Part shown: piece after piece, positions 1 through 8,509 of the stretch | Layout of the letters: every line of letters begins with the position of its first letter | How positions within the stretch are numbered: the first letter of the stretch is position 1 | Source: Sterolibacterium sp. | GTDB lineage: Bacteria > Pseudomonadota > Gammaproteobacteria > Burkholderiales > Rhodocyclaceae | Length of the DNA stretch: 64,000 nt | Assembly (NCBI GenBank): GCA_028713555.1 | Contig: JAQTOA010000006.1 | Coordinates: forward strand, 62,001-126,000 | Direction of reading: 5' to 3' | Notes under the pieces: model-generated | Database searches by the model: none | What the model saw: only the letters and a program-made list of their open reading frames with translations | What the model was told of the DNA's origin: nothing | Program-made: the position numbers and the translations under genes

Positions 1-75
1 TTGGCGATCCTGGTGGCCTTGTTCCGCAATATTTCCACGATCCATGTCGACGATCTCGACAGCCTCAAGGGATAG
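1..75 (+). CDS. nuoK: NADH-quinone oxidoreductase subunit K, C-terminal end (partial)
   Basis: Only the last 24 codons and a TAG stop are present; the gene begins before the window. The tail translates as a hydrophobic end followed by an acidic stretch ending in DDLDSLKG, as in bacterial NuoK, a small three-helix membrane subunit of complex I. The identification leans on its position: it sits 9 bp before nuoL, and nuoM and nuoN follow in the conserved order nuoK-L-M-N on the same strand. Confidence 0.85.
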   Translation: MAILVALFRNISTIHVDDLDSLKG

Positions 76-84
76 GTCTGACCG

Positions 85-2073
85 ATGGATATGCAAACCC
101 TCTACCTGATTGTGCCGTTAGCGCCTCTCTTCGGCGCCATTGTCGCCGGCTTGTTTGGCAAGGCGATTGGCCGCAGCGGCGCCCACTGGGTGACCATTCT
201 AGGCGTCGCGGTGTCCTTCGCTGCCTCATATCTGATCTTCCAGGACGTCCAGGCCGGACACATCTACAACGGCACGGTGTATACCTGGATGGAAAGCGGC
301 GGCCTAAAACTAGAAGTCGGTTTCCTCATCGATCCGCTAACGGTGATGATGATGCTGGTGGTGACTTTCGTCTCGCTGATGGTGCATATCTACACCGTCG
401 GTTACATGGCCGACGATCCAGGTTACCAACGTTTCTTCAGCTACATCTCGCTATTCACCTTTTCGATGCTGATGCTGGTGATGGCCAACAATTTTGTCCA
501 GTTGTTCTTCGGCTGGGAGGCGGTGGGTCTGGTCTCCTATCTGCTGATCGGTTTCTGGTATACCCGGCCGACGGCGATCCATGCCAACCTCAAGGCCTTC
601 TTGGTGAATCGCGTCGGCGACTTCGGCTTCCTGCTGGGCATCGGCCTGATTGCCGCGAATTGCGGCACACTCGACTATGCCCAGGTGTTTGCGCAGGGGC
701 CGCAACTGGCTGCCCAGAGCATCGAATTGTTCGCCGGTTCGCCGTGGCTGCTGATCAGCGTGGTCTGCATCTGCCTGTTCATTGGCGCCATGGGCAAATC
801 GGCGCAGTTTCCGCTGCACGTCTGGTTGCCCGACTCGATGGAAGGTCCGACCCCGATATCGGCACTGATCCATGCCGCCACCATGGTGACCGCCGGTATC
901 TTCATGGTGACGCGCATGTCGCCGCTGTTCGAGTTGTCTGAAGCCGCGCTCTCCTTCGTGCTGGTGATCGGCGCCATTACCGCGCTGTTCATGGGTTTCC
1001 TAGGCGTCGTCCAGAACGACATCAAGCGCGTGGTGGCTTACTCGACACTTTCCCAGTTGGGCTACATGACCGTGGCGCTGGGGGCTTCGGCATACTCGGT
1101 GGCGGTATTTCATCTGATGACGCACGCCTTCTTCAAGGCGCTGCTGTTTCTCGGCGCCGGTTCGGTGATCATCGGCTGCCACCATAATCAGGACATCCGC
1201 TACATGGGCGGTATCCGCAAGTACATGCCGATCACCTGGATCACTTCACTGCTAGGTTCCCTGGCGCTGATCGGTTTCCCCTTCTTCTCGGGCTTCTATT
1301 CCAAGGACTCGATCATCGAGGCGGTGCAACTCTCGACCATCCCGGGTTCCGGCTTCGCTTATTTTTCCGTCATTGCCGGCGTCTTCGTCACAGCCTTCTA
1401 CTCTTTCCGCATGTACTTCCTCGTGTTCCACGGCAAGGAGCGCTACGACCAAGTGCCGAATGCGCACGGTCACCACGATGATCATCACCATACCGGCAAG
1501 CCCCATGAATCGCCGTGGGTGGTCTGGTTGCCGCTGGTGCTGCTGGCAATACCGTCGGTGGTGATCGGCTATCTGACCATCCAGCCGATGCTGTTTGGCG
1601 AGTTCTTCGGTAGTTCCATCGTGATTAGCCACGAGCATCATGCCTTGGCGGAGATGAAGGAAGAGTTCCACAGCGCATTGGCCATGGCCATGCATGGCTT
1701 CACAGCTTTGCCTTTCATCCTGGCGCTGGCGGGTGTGGCGCTGTCTTGGCTGTTCTACATGAAGCGGCCGGATCTCCCCGCGGCGATCATGAAGGTTTTC
1801 AAACCGATTCATACGCTGTTGGACAACAAGTATTACCTTGACAAGGTCAACGAATGGTTCTTCGCCGGCGGTGCGCGCCTGATTGGCCGTGGCTTGTGGC
1901 GTGGCGGTGACCAGATGTTGATCGACGGTTTGATGGTCAATGGTTCGGCCAAACTGGTGGGCTGGATTGCTTCGGTGACTCGTCTGTTGCAGAGCGGCCA
2001 TATTTACCAATATGCATTCTCGATGATATTTGGCGTCTTCGTTTTGCTGACGCTGTGGTTTAACCGAGCTTGA
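85..2073 (+). CDS. nuoL: NADH-quinone oxidoreductase subunit L
   Basis: This is the large antiporter-like membrane subunit of respiratory complex I, which couples NADH oxidation to proton pumping. The 662-residue protein has the family's usual length, about 16 hydrophobic segments, the signatures GWEAVGLVSYLLIGFW and HVWLPDSMEGPTPISALIHA, and the long C-terminal lateral helix that NuoL has and NuoM/NuoN lack. A His-rich loop (HGHHDDHHHTGKPH) lies near residue 465 and is a common feature of proteobacterial NuoL. The ATG at 85 lies 9 bp after nuoK and is the only sensible start. It is co-transcribed with the downstream nuo genes. Confidence 0.97.
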   Translation: MDMQTLYLIVPLAPLFGAIVAGLFGKAIGRSGAHWVTILGVAVSFAASYLIFQDVQAGHIYNGTVYTWMESGGLKLEVGFLIDPLTVMMMLVVTFVSLMVHIYTVGYMADDPGYQRFFSYISLFTFSMLMLVMANNFVQLFFGWEAVGLVSYLLIGFWYTRPTAIHANLKAFLVNRVGDFGFLLGIGLIAANCGTLDYAQVFAQGPQLAAQSIELFAGSPWLLISVVCICLFIGAMGKSAQFPLHVWLPDSMEGPTPISALIHAATMVTAGIFMVTRMSPLFELSEAALSFVLVIGAITALFMGFLGVVQNDIKRVVAYSTLSQLGYMTVALGASAYSVAVFHLMTHAFFKALLFLGAGSVIIGCHHNQDIRYMGGIRKYMPITWITSLLGSLALIGFPFFSGFYSKDSIIEAVQLSTIPGSGFAYFSVIAGVFVTAFYSFRMYFLVFHGKERYDQVPNAHGHHDDHHHTGKPHESPWVVWLPLVLLAIPSVVIGYLTIQPMLFGEFFGSSIVISHEHHALAEMKEEFHSALAMAMHGFTALPFILALAGVALSWLFYMKRPDLPAAIMKVFKPIHTLLDNKYYLDKVNEWFFAGGARLIGRGLWRGGDQMLIDGLMVNGSAKLVGWIASVTRLLQSGHIYQYAFSMIFGVFVLLTLWFNRA

Positions 2074-2095
2074 AGCGCGACAGGAATACCTACAG

Positions 2096-3577
2096 ATGAT
2101 CGCATCCCACCTGCTCAGCCTTTCGATCTGGTTGCCGATTGCCGGCGCCGTCATCGTGCTCGCCTCCGCTTCCGAATCAAGTGCCGGCATGACCCGCGTC
2201 CTGTCGCTGATCGTTGCCTTGTGCGGTTTTCTGATCACAGTTCCGCTTTACACCGGTTTCGATGCGAGCCAGAGCGCCATGCAATTTGTCGAAATGGCGC
2301 CATGGATTCCGCAATACAACATCAACTATTTCCTTGGCGTGGATGGCATCTCGGTGCTGTTCATCCTGCTCAACAGTTTCATCACCGTGCTGGTAGTGCT
2401 GGCTGGGTGGAAAGTGATCAAGCAAAAGGTTGCCCAGTACATGGCGGCATTTCTCGTCATGTCGGGTTTGATGAACGGTATCTTCTGCGCTCTCGATGCG
2501 GCGCTGTTCTATGTTTTCTTCGAGGCCTCGCTGATTCCAATGTATATCATCATCGGTGTCTGGGGGGGGCCGAACCGCGTCTATGCAGCCTTCAAGTTCT
2601 TCCTCTATACTCTGGCCGGTTCTCTGCTGATGCTGATCGCCCTGATGTACTTGTTCCTCCAGTCGGGCGGCAGTTTCAATATTCTCGAATGGCACACGCT
2701 GCCGTTGCCGATGTCGGCGCAGACATTGCTGTTTCTGGCTTTCTTGGCTGCCTTTGCGGTTAAGGTGCCGATGTGGCCGGTGCATACCTGGTTGCCCGAC
2801 GCCCACGTTGAGGCGCCTACCGGCGGGTCGGCGGTGCTGGCGGCGATTATGCTGAAGCTGGGTGCTTACGGTTTTCTTCGTTTCTCTCTACCGATCGCGC
2901 CGGATGCCAGCCACGCGCTGTCCGGGTTCATGATTACCTTAAGCCTGATCGCGGTGATCTATATCGGTTTTGTCGCCCTGGTGCAGACCGATATGAAGAA
3001 ATTGATCGCCTATTCGTCGATCTCTCACATGGGCTTCGTCATCCTGGGCTTTTTCATCTTCAATCAGATTGGCTATGAGGGTGCGCTGGTGCAGATGATT
3101 TCCCATGGCTTTGTTTCTGCGGCAATGTTCCTGTGCGTCGGCGTCATGTACGATCGTATGCACAGCCGCGAGATTGCCGCTTACGGTGGGGTGGTCAATA
3201 CCATGCCGAAGTTTGCGTCCTTCTTTCTACTGTTCGCCATGGCCAACTGCGGTTTACCGGCGACTTCCGGCTTTGTCGGCGAATTCATGGTGGTGCTGGG
3301 CGCCATCAAATACAACTTCTGGGTTGGCTTCGCAGCCGCCACGACGCTCATTCTCGGTGCCGCCTACACGCTATGGATGTATAAGCGCGTTGCCTTCGGC
3401 GCCGTAGCAAACAAGCATGTTGCCGAACTGACCGATATCGACAACCGCGAATTCCTGGTGCTCGGGCTGCTAGCGCTGTGTGTGCTAGGCATGGGCCTGT
3501 ATCCGTTCCCCTTCACCGATGTGATGCATGCTTCGGTCGACCACTTGCTCAAGCACGTGGCCATCAGCAAGCTATGA
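2096..3577 (+). CDS. nuoM: NADH-quinone oxidoreductase subunit M
   Basis: A proton-pumping membrane subunit of complex I, homologous to Mrp-type antiporters. The 493-aa protein has about 14 hydrophobic segments. It shows the conserved [11 protein letters not shown] loop after the first glutamate helix ([10 protein letters not shown]) and the pump signature [20 protein letters not shown], including the lysine/glutamate residues known to matter in NuoM. The ATG at 2096 follows nuoL by 22 bp and is preceded by an AGGAA ribosome-binding site. The gene contains a run of eight G at about 2563-2570, intact in frame. Confidence 0.97.
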   Translation: MIASHLLSLSIWLPIAGAVIVLASASESSAGMTRVLSLIVALCGFLITVPLYTGFDASQSAMQFVEMAPWIPQYNINYFLGVDGISVLFILLNSFITVLVVLAGWKVIKQKVAQYMAAFLVMSGLMNGIFCALDAALFYVFFEASLIPMYIIIGVWGGPNRVYAAFKFFLYTLAGSLLMLIALMYLFLQSGGSFNILEWHTLPLPMSAQTLLFLAFLAAFAVKVPMWPVHTWLPDAHVEAPTGGSAVLAAIMLKLGAYGFLRFSLPIAPDASHALSGFMITLSLIAVIYIGFVALVQTDMKKLIAYSSISHMGFVILGFFIFNQIGYEGALVQMISHGFVSAAMFLCVGVMYDRMHSREIAAYGGVVNTMPKFASFFLLFAMANCGLPATSGFVGEFMVVLGAIKYNFWVGFAAATTLILGAAYTLWMYKRVAFGAVANKHVAELTDIDNREFLVLGLLALCVLGMGLYPFPFTDVMHASVDHLLKHVAISKL

Positions 3578-3602
3578 CCGGCCCGGCCAAAGAGAACCGC
3601 AC

Positions 3603-5072
3603 ATGAACTTCGTCATGCCTGATTTCTACCCAGCTGCTTCGGAGATACTTCTCCTAGTGATGGCTTGCTTTATTCTACTGGTCGACTTGGTGTTGCCTTC
3701 CACGAAGCGCTGGATCATCGCCTTGCTGACGCAGCTGACCCTGGTTGGCTGCGCGATCGTCACTTTCGTGACGGCTGACGGACAGGTGGTGCTGACTTTC
3801 AGCAATATGTTTGTCGACGATTTGTTGGGCGACTTCCTCAAATTGCTGGTGTATGTCTCGGTTAGCGCGATGCTGATCTATAGTCGCGGTTACCTTGCCG
3901 CGCGCAACTTGGAGAAGAGCGAGTTCTACCTGCTGGTGCTGTTTTCTACGCTGGGCATGATGGTGATGATCTCGGCCAGCCATTTCGTCAGTCTGTACCT
4001 GGGTCTTGAATTGCTGTCGCTGTCGCTTTACGCCCTGGTGGCACTCGACCGCGATTCGCCACGCGCCACCGAGGCGGCGATGAAGTATTTCGTGCTCGGC
4101 GCCTTGGCTTCAGGTTTGCTGCTGTATGGCATGTCGATGATTTACGGTGCTACTGGCACGCTGGAAATCGGTGGCGTGGCCCAGTCCATCTACCATGGCG
4201 TTGCCAACAAGACCATCCTGGTGTTCGGCCTGGTGTTCCTGGTTTCGGGCCTGGCTTTCAAGCTAGGCCTGGTGCCGTTCCACATGTGGATTCCCGATGT
4301 GTATCACGGCGCGCCTACAGCGATCACGCTGTTTATCGGTTCGGCGCCCAAGCTGGCTGGCTTCGCCATCGCGATGCGCCTGCTGGTATATGGTTTGTTC
4401 GAACTGGCCGGCGAGTGGCAGGTGATGTTGACGATATTGGCAGTGCTGTCGATTGCGATCGGTAACGTTGTCGCTGTCGCCCAAACCAATCTTAAGCGCA
4501 TGCTTGCCTATTCAGCCATTTCGCACATGGGATTCATGTTGCTTGGCCTGCTCAGTGGGGTTGTTGGCGGAGATCGGCATTTTGCTTTGAATGCTTACAG
4601 TTCAGCGATGTTCTACGCTATTTCCTACGTCCTGATGACCTTGGGTTCGTTCGGCATGATCTTGTTGCTGTCCCGTGCCGGTCACGAAGCCGAAAATCTG
4701 GAGGATTTCAAAGGATTGAGCCAACGCAGTCCATGGTTTGCGCTGATGATGGGGATACTGATGTTCTCGCTGGCCGGTGTGCCGTTTTTCGTCGGCTTCT
4801 GGGCCAAGTTCTCGGTGTTGCTGGCGGTGGTAGATACTGGCCAGATCTGGCTTGTCGTGGTTGCCGTTTTCTTCTCGCTGATTGGCGCATTTTATTACTT
4901 GCGCGTGGTCAAGCTGATGTGGTTCGATGCACCGATCCAAACTGCGCCGATTGAAGCCACTCTGGACATGCGTATGTTGCTCTCGGTCAATGGACTAGCG
5001 GTCGCACTGCTGGGCGCCTTCCCGCAAGCGATCATGACCTTGTGCACCTTTACCCTGTTGCGTTCCTTGTAG
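3603..5072 (+). CDS. nuoN: NADH-quinone oxidoreductase subunit N
   Basis: The third antiporter-like pump subunit of complex I. The protein has 489 aa counted from the ATG at 3603, which lies 25 bp after the nuoM stop. An in-frame start further upstream at 3528 would overlap nuoM and add a hydrophilic stretch unlike the family, so it was not used. Signatures are [20 protein letters not shown] and [14 protein letters not shown], with about 14 hydrophobic segments. It is the last nuo gene here. In many betaproteobacteria a small DUF2818 gene follows nuoN; none is present and the next gene is a NUDIX hydrolase. Confidence 0.97.
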   Translation: MNFVMPDFYPAASEILLLVMACFILLVDLVLPSTKRWIIALLTQLTLVGCAIVTFVTADGQVVLTFSNMFVDDLLGDFLKLLVYVSVSAMLIYSRGYLAARNLEKSEFYLLVLFSTLGMMVMISASHFVSLYLGLELLSLSLYALVALDRDSPRATEAAMKYFVLGALASGLLLYGMSMIYGATGTLEIGGVAQSIYHGVANKTILVFGLVFLVSGLAFKLGLVPFHMWIPDVYHGAPTAITLFIGSAPKLAGFAIAMRLLVYGLFELAGEWQVMLTILAVLSIAIGNVVAVAQTNLKRMLAYSAISHMGFMLLGLLSGVVGGDRHFALNAYSSAMFYAISYVLMTLGSFGMILLLSRAGHEAENLEDFKGLSQRSPWFALMMGILMFSLAGVPFFVGFWAKFSVLLAVVDTGQIWLVVVAVFFSLIGAFYYLRVVKLMWFDAPIQTAPIEATLDMRMLLSVNGLAVALLGAFPQAIMTLCTFTLLRSL

Positions 5073-5099
5073 TGCTGTCGCCAGACGGCCAGAGATGGC

Positions 5100-5669
5100 T
5101 TGAGTACCGACGATCAGCATCTCGTTGAGACTCGTTTATCGAGTGAAGAGGTCTTCAGCGGCCACCTGCTGAAGGTCAGCGCCGATCGGGTCCGTTTGCC
5201 CGATGGTTCCGAAAGCATTCGCGAGCATGTCGCACATCCCGGCGCGGTGGTCATGCTGGCGGCATTGGACAACGGCAAGTTGCTGTTTGAGCGCCAGTTT
5301 CGCTATCCCCTTGGGCAGGTCTTCCTCGAATTTCCGGCCGGCAAGATCGATGCCGGCGAACATCCCCTCGATACTGCGCGGCGCGAACTGCGCGAGGAAA
5401 CCGGATACAAGGCTAAAAGTTGGCGTCATCTGGGCACCATGCATCCGTGTATCGGCTATTCCAACGAACGTATTGAAATCTTTCTTGCTCACGGCTTATC
5501 TTATATCGGGCATGCTCTGGACCATGGCGAATTCATCGAGGTCGTTGAACTGAGCCTGGCCGATGCTGTACTGAGCGTGCGGGATGGCGGGATCACCGAC
5601 GGCAAAACCATTGCCGGGTTGTTCTGGGCTGAGAAAATATACTCAGGCGCTTGGGACTTTCCGGCATAA
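5100..5669 (+). CDS. NUDIX hydrolase, ADP-ribose pyrophosphatase type
   Basis: Predicted to hydrolyse ADP-ribose or similar nucleoside diphosphate sugars to AMP plus sugar phosphate in the cytosol. The 189-aa protein carries a complete NUDIX box around residues 81-104: G-KIDAG then A-R-R-E-L-R-E-E-T-G-Y, containing the metal-binding REL-EE core. Upstream, the FERQFRYPLGQ segment is typical of the NudF/ADPRase subgroup. The start is TTG at 5100: the nearby ATG at 5094 hits a stop after two codons, and TTG gives the expected N-terminus. It lies 27 bp after nuoN, so read-through from the nuo operon is likely. The exact substrate cannot be read from the sequence. Confidence 0.85.
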   Translation: MSTDDQHLVETRLSSEEVFSGHLLKVSADRVRLPDGSESIREHVAHPGAVVMLAALDNGKLLFERQFRYPLGQVFLEFPAGKIDAGEHPLDTARRELREETGYKAKSWRHLGTMHPCIGYSNERIEIFLAHGLSYIGHALDHGEFIEVVELSLADAVLSVRDGGITDGKTIAGLFWAEKIYSGAWDFPA

Positions 5670-5740
5670 AATGAGCCAGTTCGCTTACCCTACGCTGCCA
5701 AATTTAGGTGGGCAGGGAAGCCAGGAAGGAGAAGCAGACG

Positions 5741-6973
5741 ATGCAGGCCCAGCCCGAGCCGCGTGCCGTTTTCGACAGGGAACTGGAGGGGAACACCGCC
5801 GAGAAACTACGCGCCCTCAGTATCTTGTCCGAAGTCACGGCCAGCCTCGCCGACGAGGACGATGTCGAGGAACTGCTCGGACGTTTCCTCGGCACCATGG
5901 TTCGCCTGGCCGAAGCCAGCGCCGGTGCGGTGCGAGTGCTCACCAGCGACGGCCTGCATCTACGGCTGGTCGGTTCGCTTGGCTTACCATCGGATCTGGT
6001 GGAGCGCGAACGGCTGGTGCCAGTGGATTGCGGCCAGTGCGGTAGCGCCGTGCTTGACAACCACTCGTGCTACGAGATCGATCTGCATCCTTGCGCTGTA
6101 CGCACCGGTCACGATTACTTCGACAATGGCTGCCAGGCCATGCTGATCGTGCCCCTGCAGAACGGAGGCAAGCTGCTCGGCACCTTCAGCCTGTTCCTGC
6201 CCAAACGTTTTGAACTGCCAGAGGATGTGGCGCTGCTGTTCCGTTCGATCGCCGAGCACCTAGGTATGGCGCTCGAGAATGCCCGTCTCAAGCGCGAGAA
6301 CTTGCGCATTACTCTGATGGGCGAACGCCAGATGATGGCCGCCGAGGTGCACGACTCGCTGGCCCAGACTTGCGCCTACATGAAAATGCGCATGTCACTG
6401 TTACAGGACGCCTTGCGTGACCGGGACAACGAACTGGCCGGGAAGTACGCCGGCGATGTCGGCCAGGCACTCGACGAAGCTTATCTGCATTTGCGCGAAC
6501 TGCTCACCCAGTTTCGCAGCGGCATGGATCCACTGGGCTTGCTTCATGCACTCGATGGTATCGTGAGAACATTTCAGGAGCGCAGCGGGGTCAAGCTCGA
6601 ATATGAAAACCACATCACCGATCTGCGCCTCTCGGTGGACCAGGAGGCGCAAGTGTTCTATATCCTCCAGGAGGCGTTTGCCAACGTCGTCCGGCACTCC
6701 GGCGCAAGCCAGGCCAGCCTGGTGCTGGAAGGCGCGGGCGACCACTATGTCGCCACGGTGGAGGACAATGGCACGGGCGATCAAGGTTTATTTGCCATTG
6801 CCAAGCGCGGCGACTGCGGCGAGGAGCATACCGCTACGCGCCATCACTTTGGCTTGACCATCATGCGCGAGCGTGCCCAAAAAATCGGCGGGCATATCGA
6901 GATTACCAGCCTGCCCGAGGGAGGAACCCGCGTCCGTTTGACCATTCCGGTATTGGCGGGGAAGCTGCGATGA
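5741..6973 (+). CDS. NarX-like GAF-domain sensor histidine kinase (HisKA_3)
   Basis: A soluble sensor kinase of the NarX/DegS class, predicted to autophosphorylate and pass phosphate to the response regulator encoded next. The 410-aa protein has a GAF-type sensor domain (about residues 30-190), a HisKA_3 dimerisation helix with the phospho-accepting His204 in AEVHDSLAQTC, and a HATPase_c domain with an N box (EAFANVVRHSGAS) and the VEDNGTG glycine motif. No membrane segment is visible. Four cysteines (97, 100, 110, 118; CX2CX9CX7C) sit inside the GAF domain. The ATG at 5741 was chosen because AGGAGA lies 8 bp upstream; a GTG at 5708 lacks this. Its stop overlaps the next start (ATGA), showing coupling. 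Confidence 0.88.
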   Translation: MQAQPEPRAVFDRELEGNTAEKLRALSILSEVTASLADEDDVEELLGRFLGTMVRLAEASAGAVRVLTSDGLHLRLVGSLGLPSDLVERERLVPVDCGQCGSAVLDNHSCYEIDLHPCAVRTGHDYFDNGCQAMLIVPLQNGGKLLGTFSLFLPKRFELPEDVALLFRSIAEHLGMALENARLKRENLRITLMGERQMMAAEVHDSLAQTCAYMKMRMSLLQDALRDRDNELAGKYAGDVGQALDEAYLHLRELLTQFRSGMDPLGLLHALDGIVRTFQERSGVKLEYENHITDLRLSVDQEAQVFYILQEAFANVVRHSGASQASLVLEGAGDHYVATVEDNGTGDQGLFAIAKRGDCGEEHTATRHHFGLTIMRERAQKIGGHIEITSLPEGGTRVRLTIPVLAGKLR

Positions 6974-7644
6974 GCGACAAGCCGATCAGCGTCCTGCTGG
7001 TCGATGACCACACCCTGTTTCGCAAGGGCTTGGCGGAGTTGCTCGAACACCGTGGCGGGATTCGCGTCGCGGGCATCACCGGGAATCCGGATGAGGCGAT
7101 ACGCCTGCTGCATGAGCAGCATCCCGACGTGATCATTGTGGACCTTAACATGCCGCCGTTGGGCGGACTTTCCCTGATTCGTCGGATTCGCACCGAGGAG
7201 TGGGATGGCGCGGTGCTGGTCCTGACCGTCAGCGATGCCGAGGAGGATCTTTCGAATGCCATGCGCAGCGGTGCGCAAGGCTATCTGCTGAAGGACATGG
7301 AGCCGGACGATCTGGTCGATGCAGTGCAGCGCGCGGTGCGTGGCGAAACGGTGGTGGCGCCGGCGATGACATTGAAACTGGTACACCTGTTGCGCGGCGG
7401 CACGCCTTCCGATGCCAGGGAGAGTGCCCTCAAGCAACTCACTGCGCGCGAGCGCGAAATTCTCAACCACCTAGCCCAGGGGCTCTCCAACAAGGCTATC
7501 GCTCGCATGCTCGATATCAGTCATGACACAGTCAAACTGCATGTGCGGCATGTTCTCTCCAAGCTCAACCTCACCTCGCGCGTCGAGGCGGCAGTGTTCG
7601 CCGTCGAGCAGAAGAACGCGCTGCTGGGGCGGCGTGGGGAGTAG
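6970..7644 (+). CDS. NarL/FixJ-family response regulator
   Basis: DNA-binding partner of the upstream kinase. The 224-aa protein has an N-terminal receiver domain with the acidic pair DD at 12-13 and phospho-acceptor Asp58 in VDLNMPPLGG. The switch Thr is in LVLTVSD and Lys in LLKDM. A LuxR/GerE helix-turn-helix lies near residues 155-215 (LTAREREILNHLAQGLSNKAIA). The ATG overlaps the kinase stop by 4 bp. The pair resembles NarXL or NreBC systems that respond to respiratory cues, and the nearby nuo operon is a tempting link, but the target genes cannot be deduced here. Confidence 0.92.
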   Translation: MSDKPISVLLVDDHTLFRKGLAELLEHRGGIRVAGITGNPDEAIRLLHEQHPDVIIVDLNMPPLGGLSLIRRIRTEEWDGAVLVLTVSDAEEDLSNAMRSGAQGYLLKDMEPDDLVDAVQRAVRGETVVAPAMTLKLVHLLRGGTPSDARESALKQLTAREREILNHLAQGLSNKAIARMLDISHDTVKLHVRHVLSKLNLTSRVEAAVFAVEQKNALLGRRGE

Positions 7645-7651
7645 CCAGCTA

Positions 7652-8479
7652 TTATTCAGGTGTCGCCGGCAAATGAATCAGGTAGCCTCCCGACTTCTCG
7701 TCGCGAGCCAGGGTCAGCAGTTTGCGTTTCTGCGCATCCTCCAGCAGCTCGCCGAAGGAACGGTAGCCGTAGTAGGATTCGTTGAAGCCGGGTTGTCGCC
7801 GTTTCATGGTCTGTTTGACCATTGAACCCCAGATTTTCTCGTCTTCGCCGCGTTCGGTGGCTAGTGCTTCGACAGTTTCAACGATCAGATCAAGGGCTTC
7901 CTGGTGTTTGTCGTCCTCGCTCTGCGCCCCCTTCTTCTTTTCTGGGCCAGCCGCCGGTTTCGCTAGCATCTTCTTGCCGGCGCGCTGCTTCTTGGCTTCC
8001 TGCGCGCGCACCAGATCGTCATAGAAAATGAATTCATCGCAGTTGGCGCTGAGCAGGTCAGAGGTTGAATCCTTGACGCCAATGCCGATGACCAGCTTGT
8101 TGTTCTCGCGCAATTTGGAAACCAGCGGCGAAAAATCGGAATCGCCGCTGATGATGACAAAGGTATCGACATGCGCCTTGGTGTAGCAGAGATCGAGCGC
8201 ATCGACCACCATGCGGATGTCGGCGGAGTTCTTGCCCGACTGGCGCACATGCGGAATCTCGATCAGCTCGAAGGCTGCCTCATGCATCGTCGCCTTAAAT
8301 TCCTTGTAGCGGTCCCAGTCGCAATAAGCTTTCTTGACCACGATGCTGCCTTTCAACAACAGGCGTTCCAGTACCTTCTTGATATCAAATTGTGCGTACT
8401 TGGCGTCGCGCACGCCCAGCGCCACGTTCTCGAAATCGCAGAACAAGGCCATGTTGGTGATTTCGGGTTGTCCTGCCAT
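7652..8479 (-). CDS. NYN-domain (LabA/DUF88-like) protein with C-terminal LOTUS-like domain
   Basis: The 275-aa protein begins with a NYN domain (PIN-like nuclease fold, residues 8-150). Conserved acidic positions are visible in FCDFENV, NSADIRMVVDALDL and ISGDSDFSPLVSKL, the pattern of LabA/DUF88 proteins thought to cut or bind RNA. A basic linker (residues 160-190) leads to a C-terminal module (about 200-270) ending in YGYRSFGELLEDAQKRKLL, which resembles an OST-HTH/LOTUS RNA-binding fold. A strong AAGGAGA precedes the ATG at 8479. It lies 30 bp downstream of the hybrid kinase gene and may be co-transcribed with it. The RNA target is unknown. Confidence 0.85.
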   Translation of the reverse strand: MAGQPEITNMALFCDFENVALGVRDAKYAQFDIKKVLERLLLKGSIVVKKAYCDWDRYKEFKATMHEAAFELIEIPHVRQSGKNSADIRMVVDALDLCYTKAHVDTFVIISGDSDFSPLVSKLRENNKLVIGIGVKDSTSDLLSANCDEFIFYDDLVRAQEAKKQRAGKKMLAKPAAGPEKKKGAQSEDDKHQEALDLIVETVEALATERGEDEKIWGSMVKQTMKRRQPGFNESYYGYRSFGELLEDAQKRKLLTLARDEKSGGYLIHLPATPE

Positions 8480-8509
8480 GACGGATTTCTCCTTTGATTT
8501 GAATAGACG

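Noticed and set aside
1252-2238. 328-codon open frame antisense to nuoL and nuoM
   Set aside because: A shadow frame; the sense genes are clearly nuoL and nuoM and the antisense product is low-complexity and Arg/Gln-rich.
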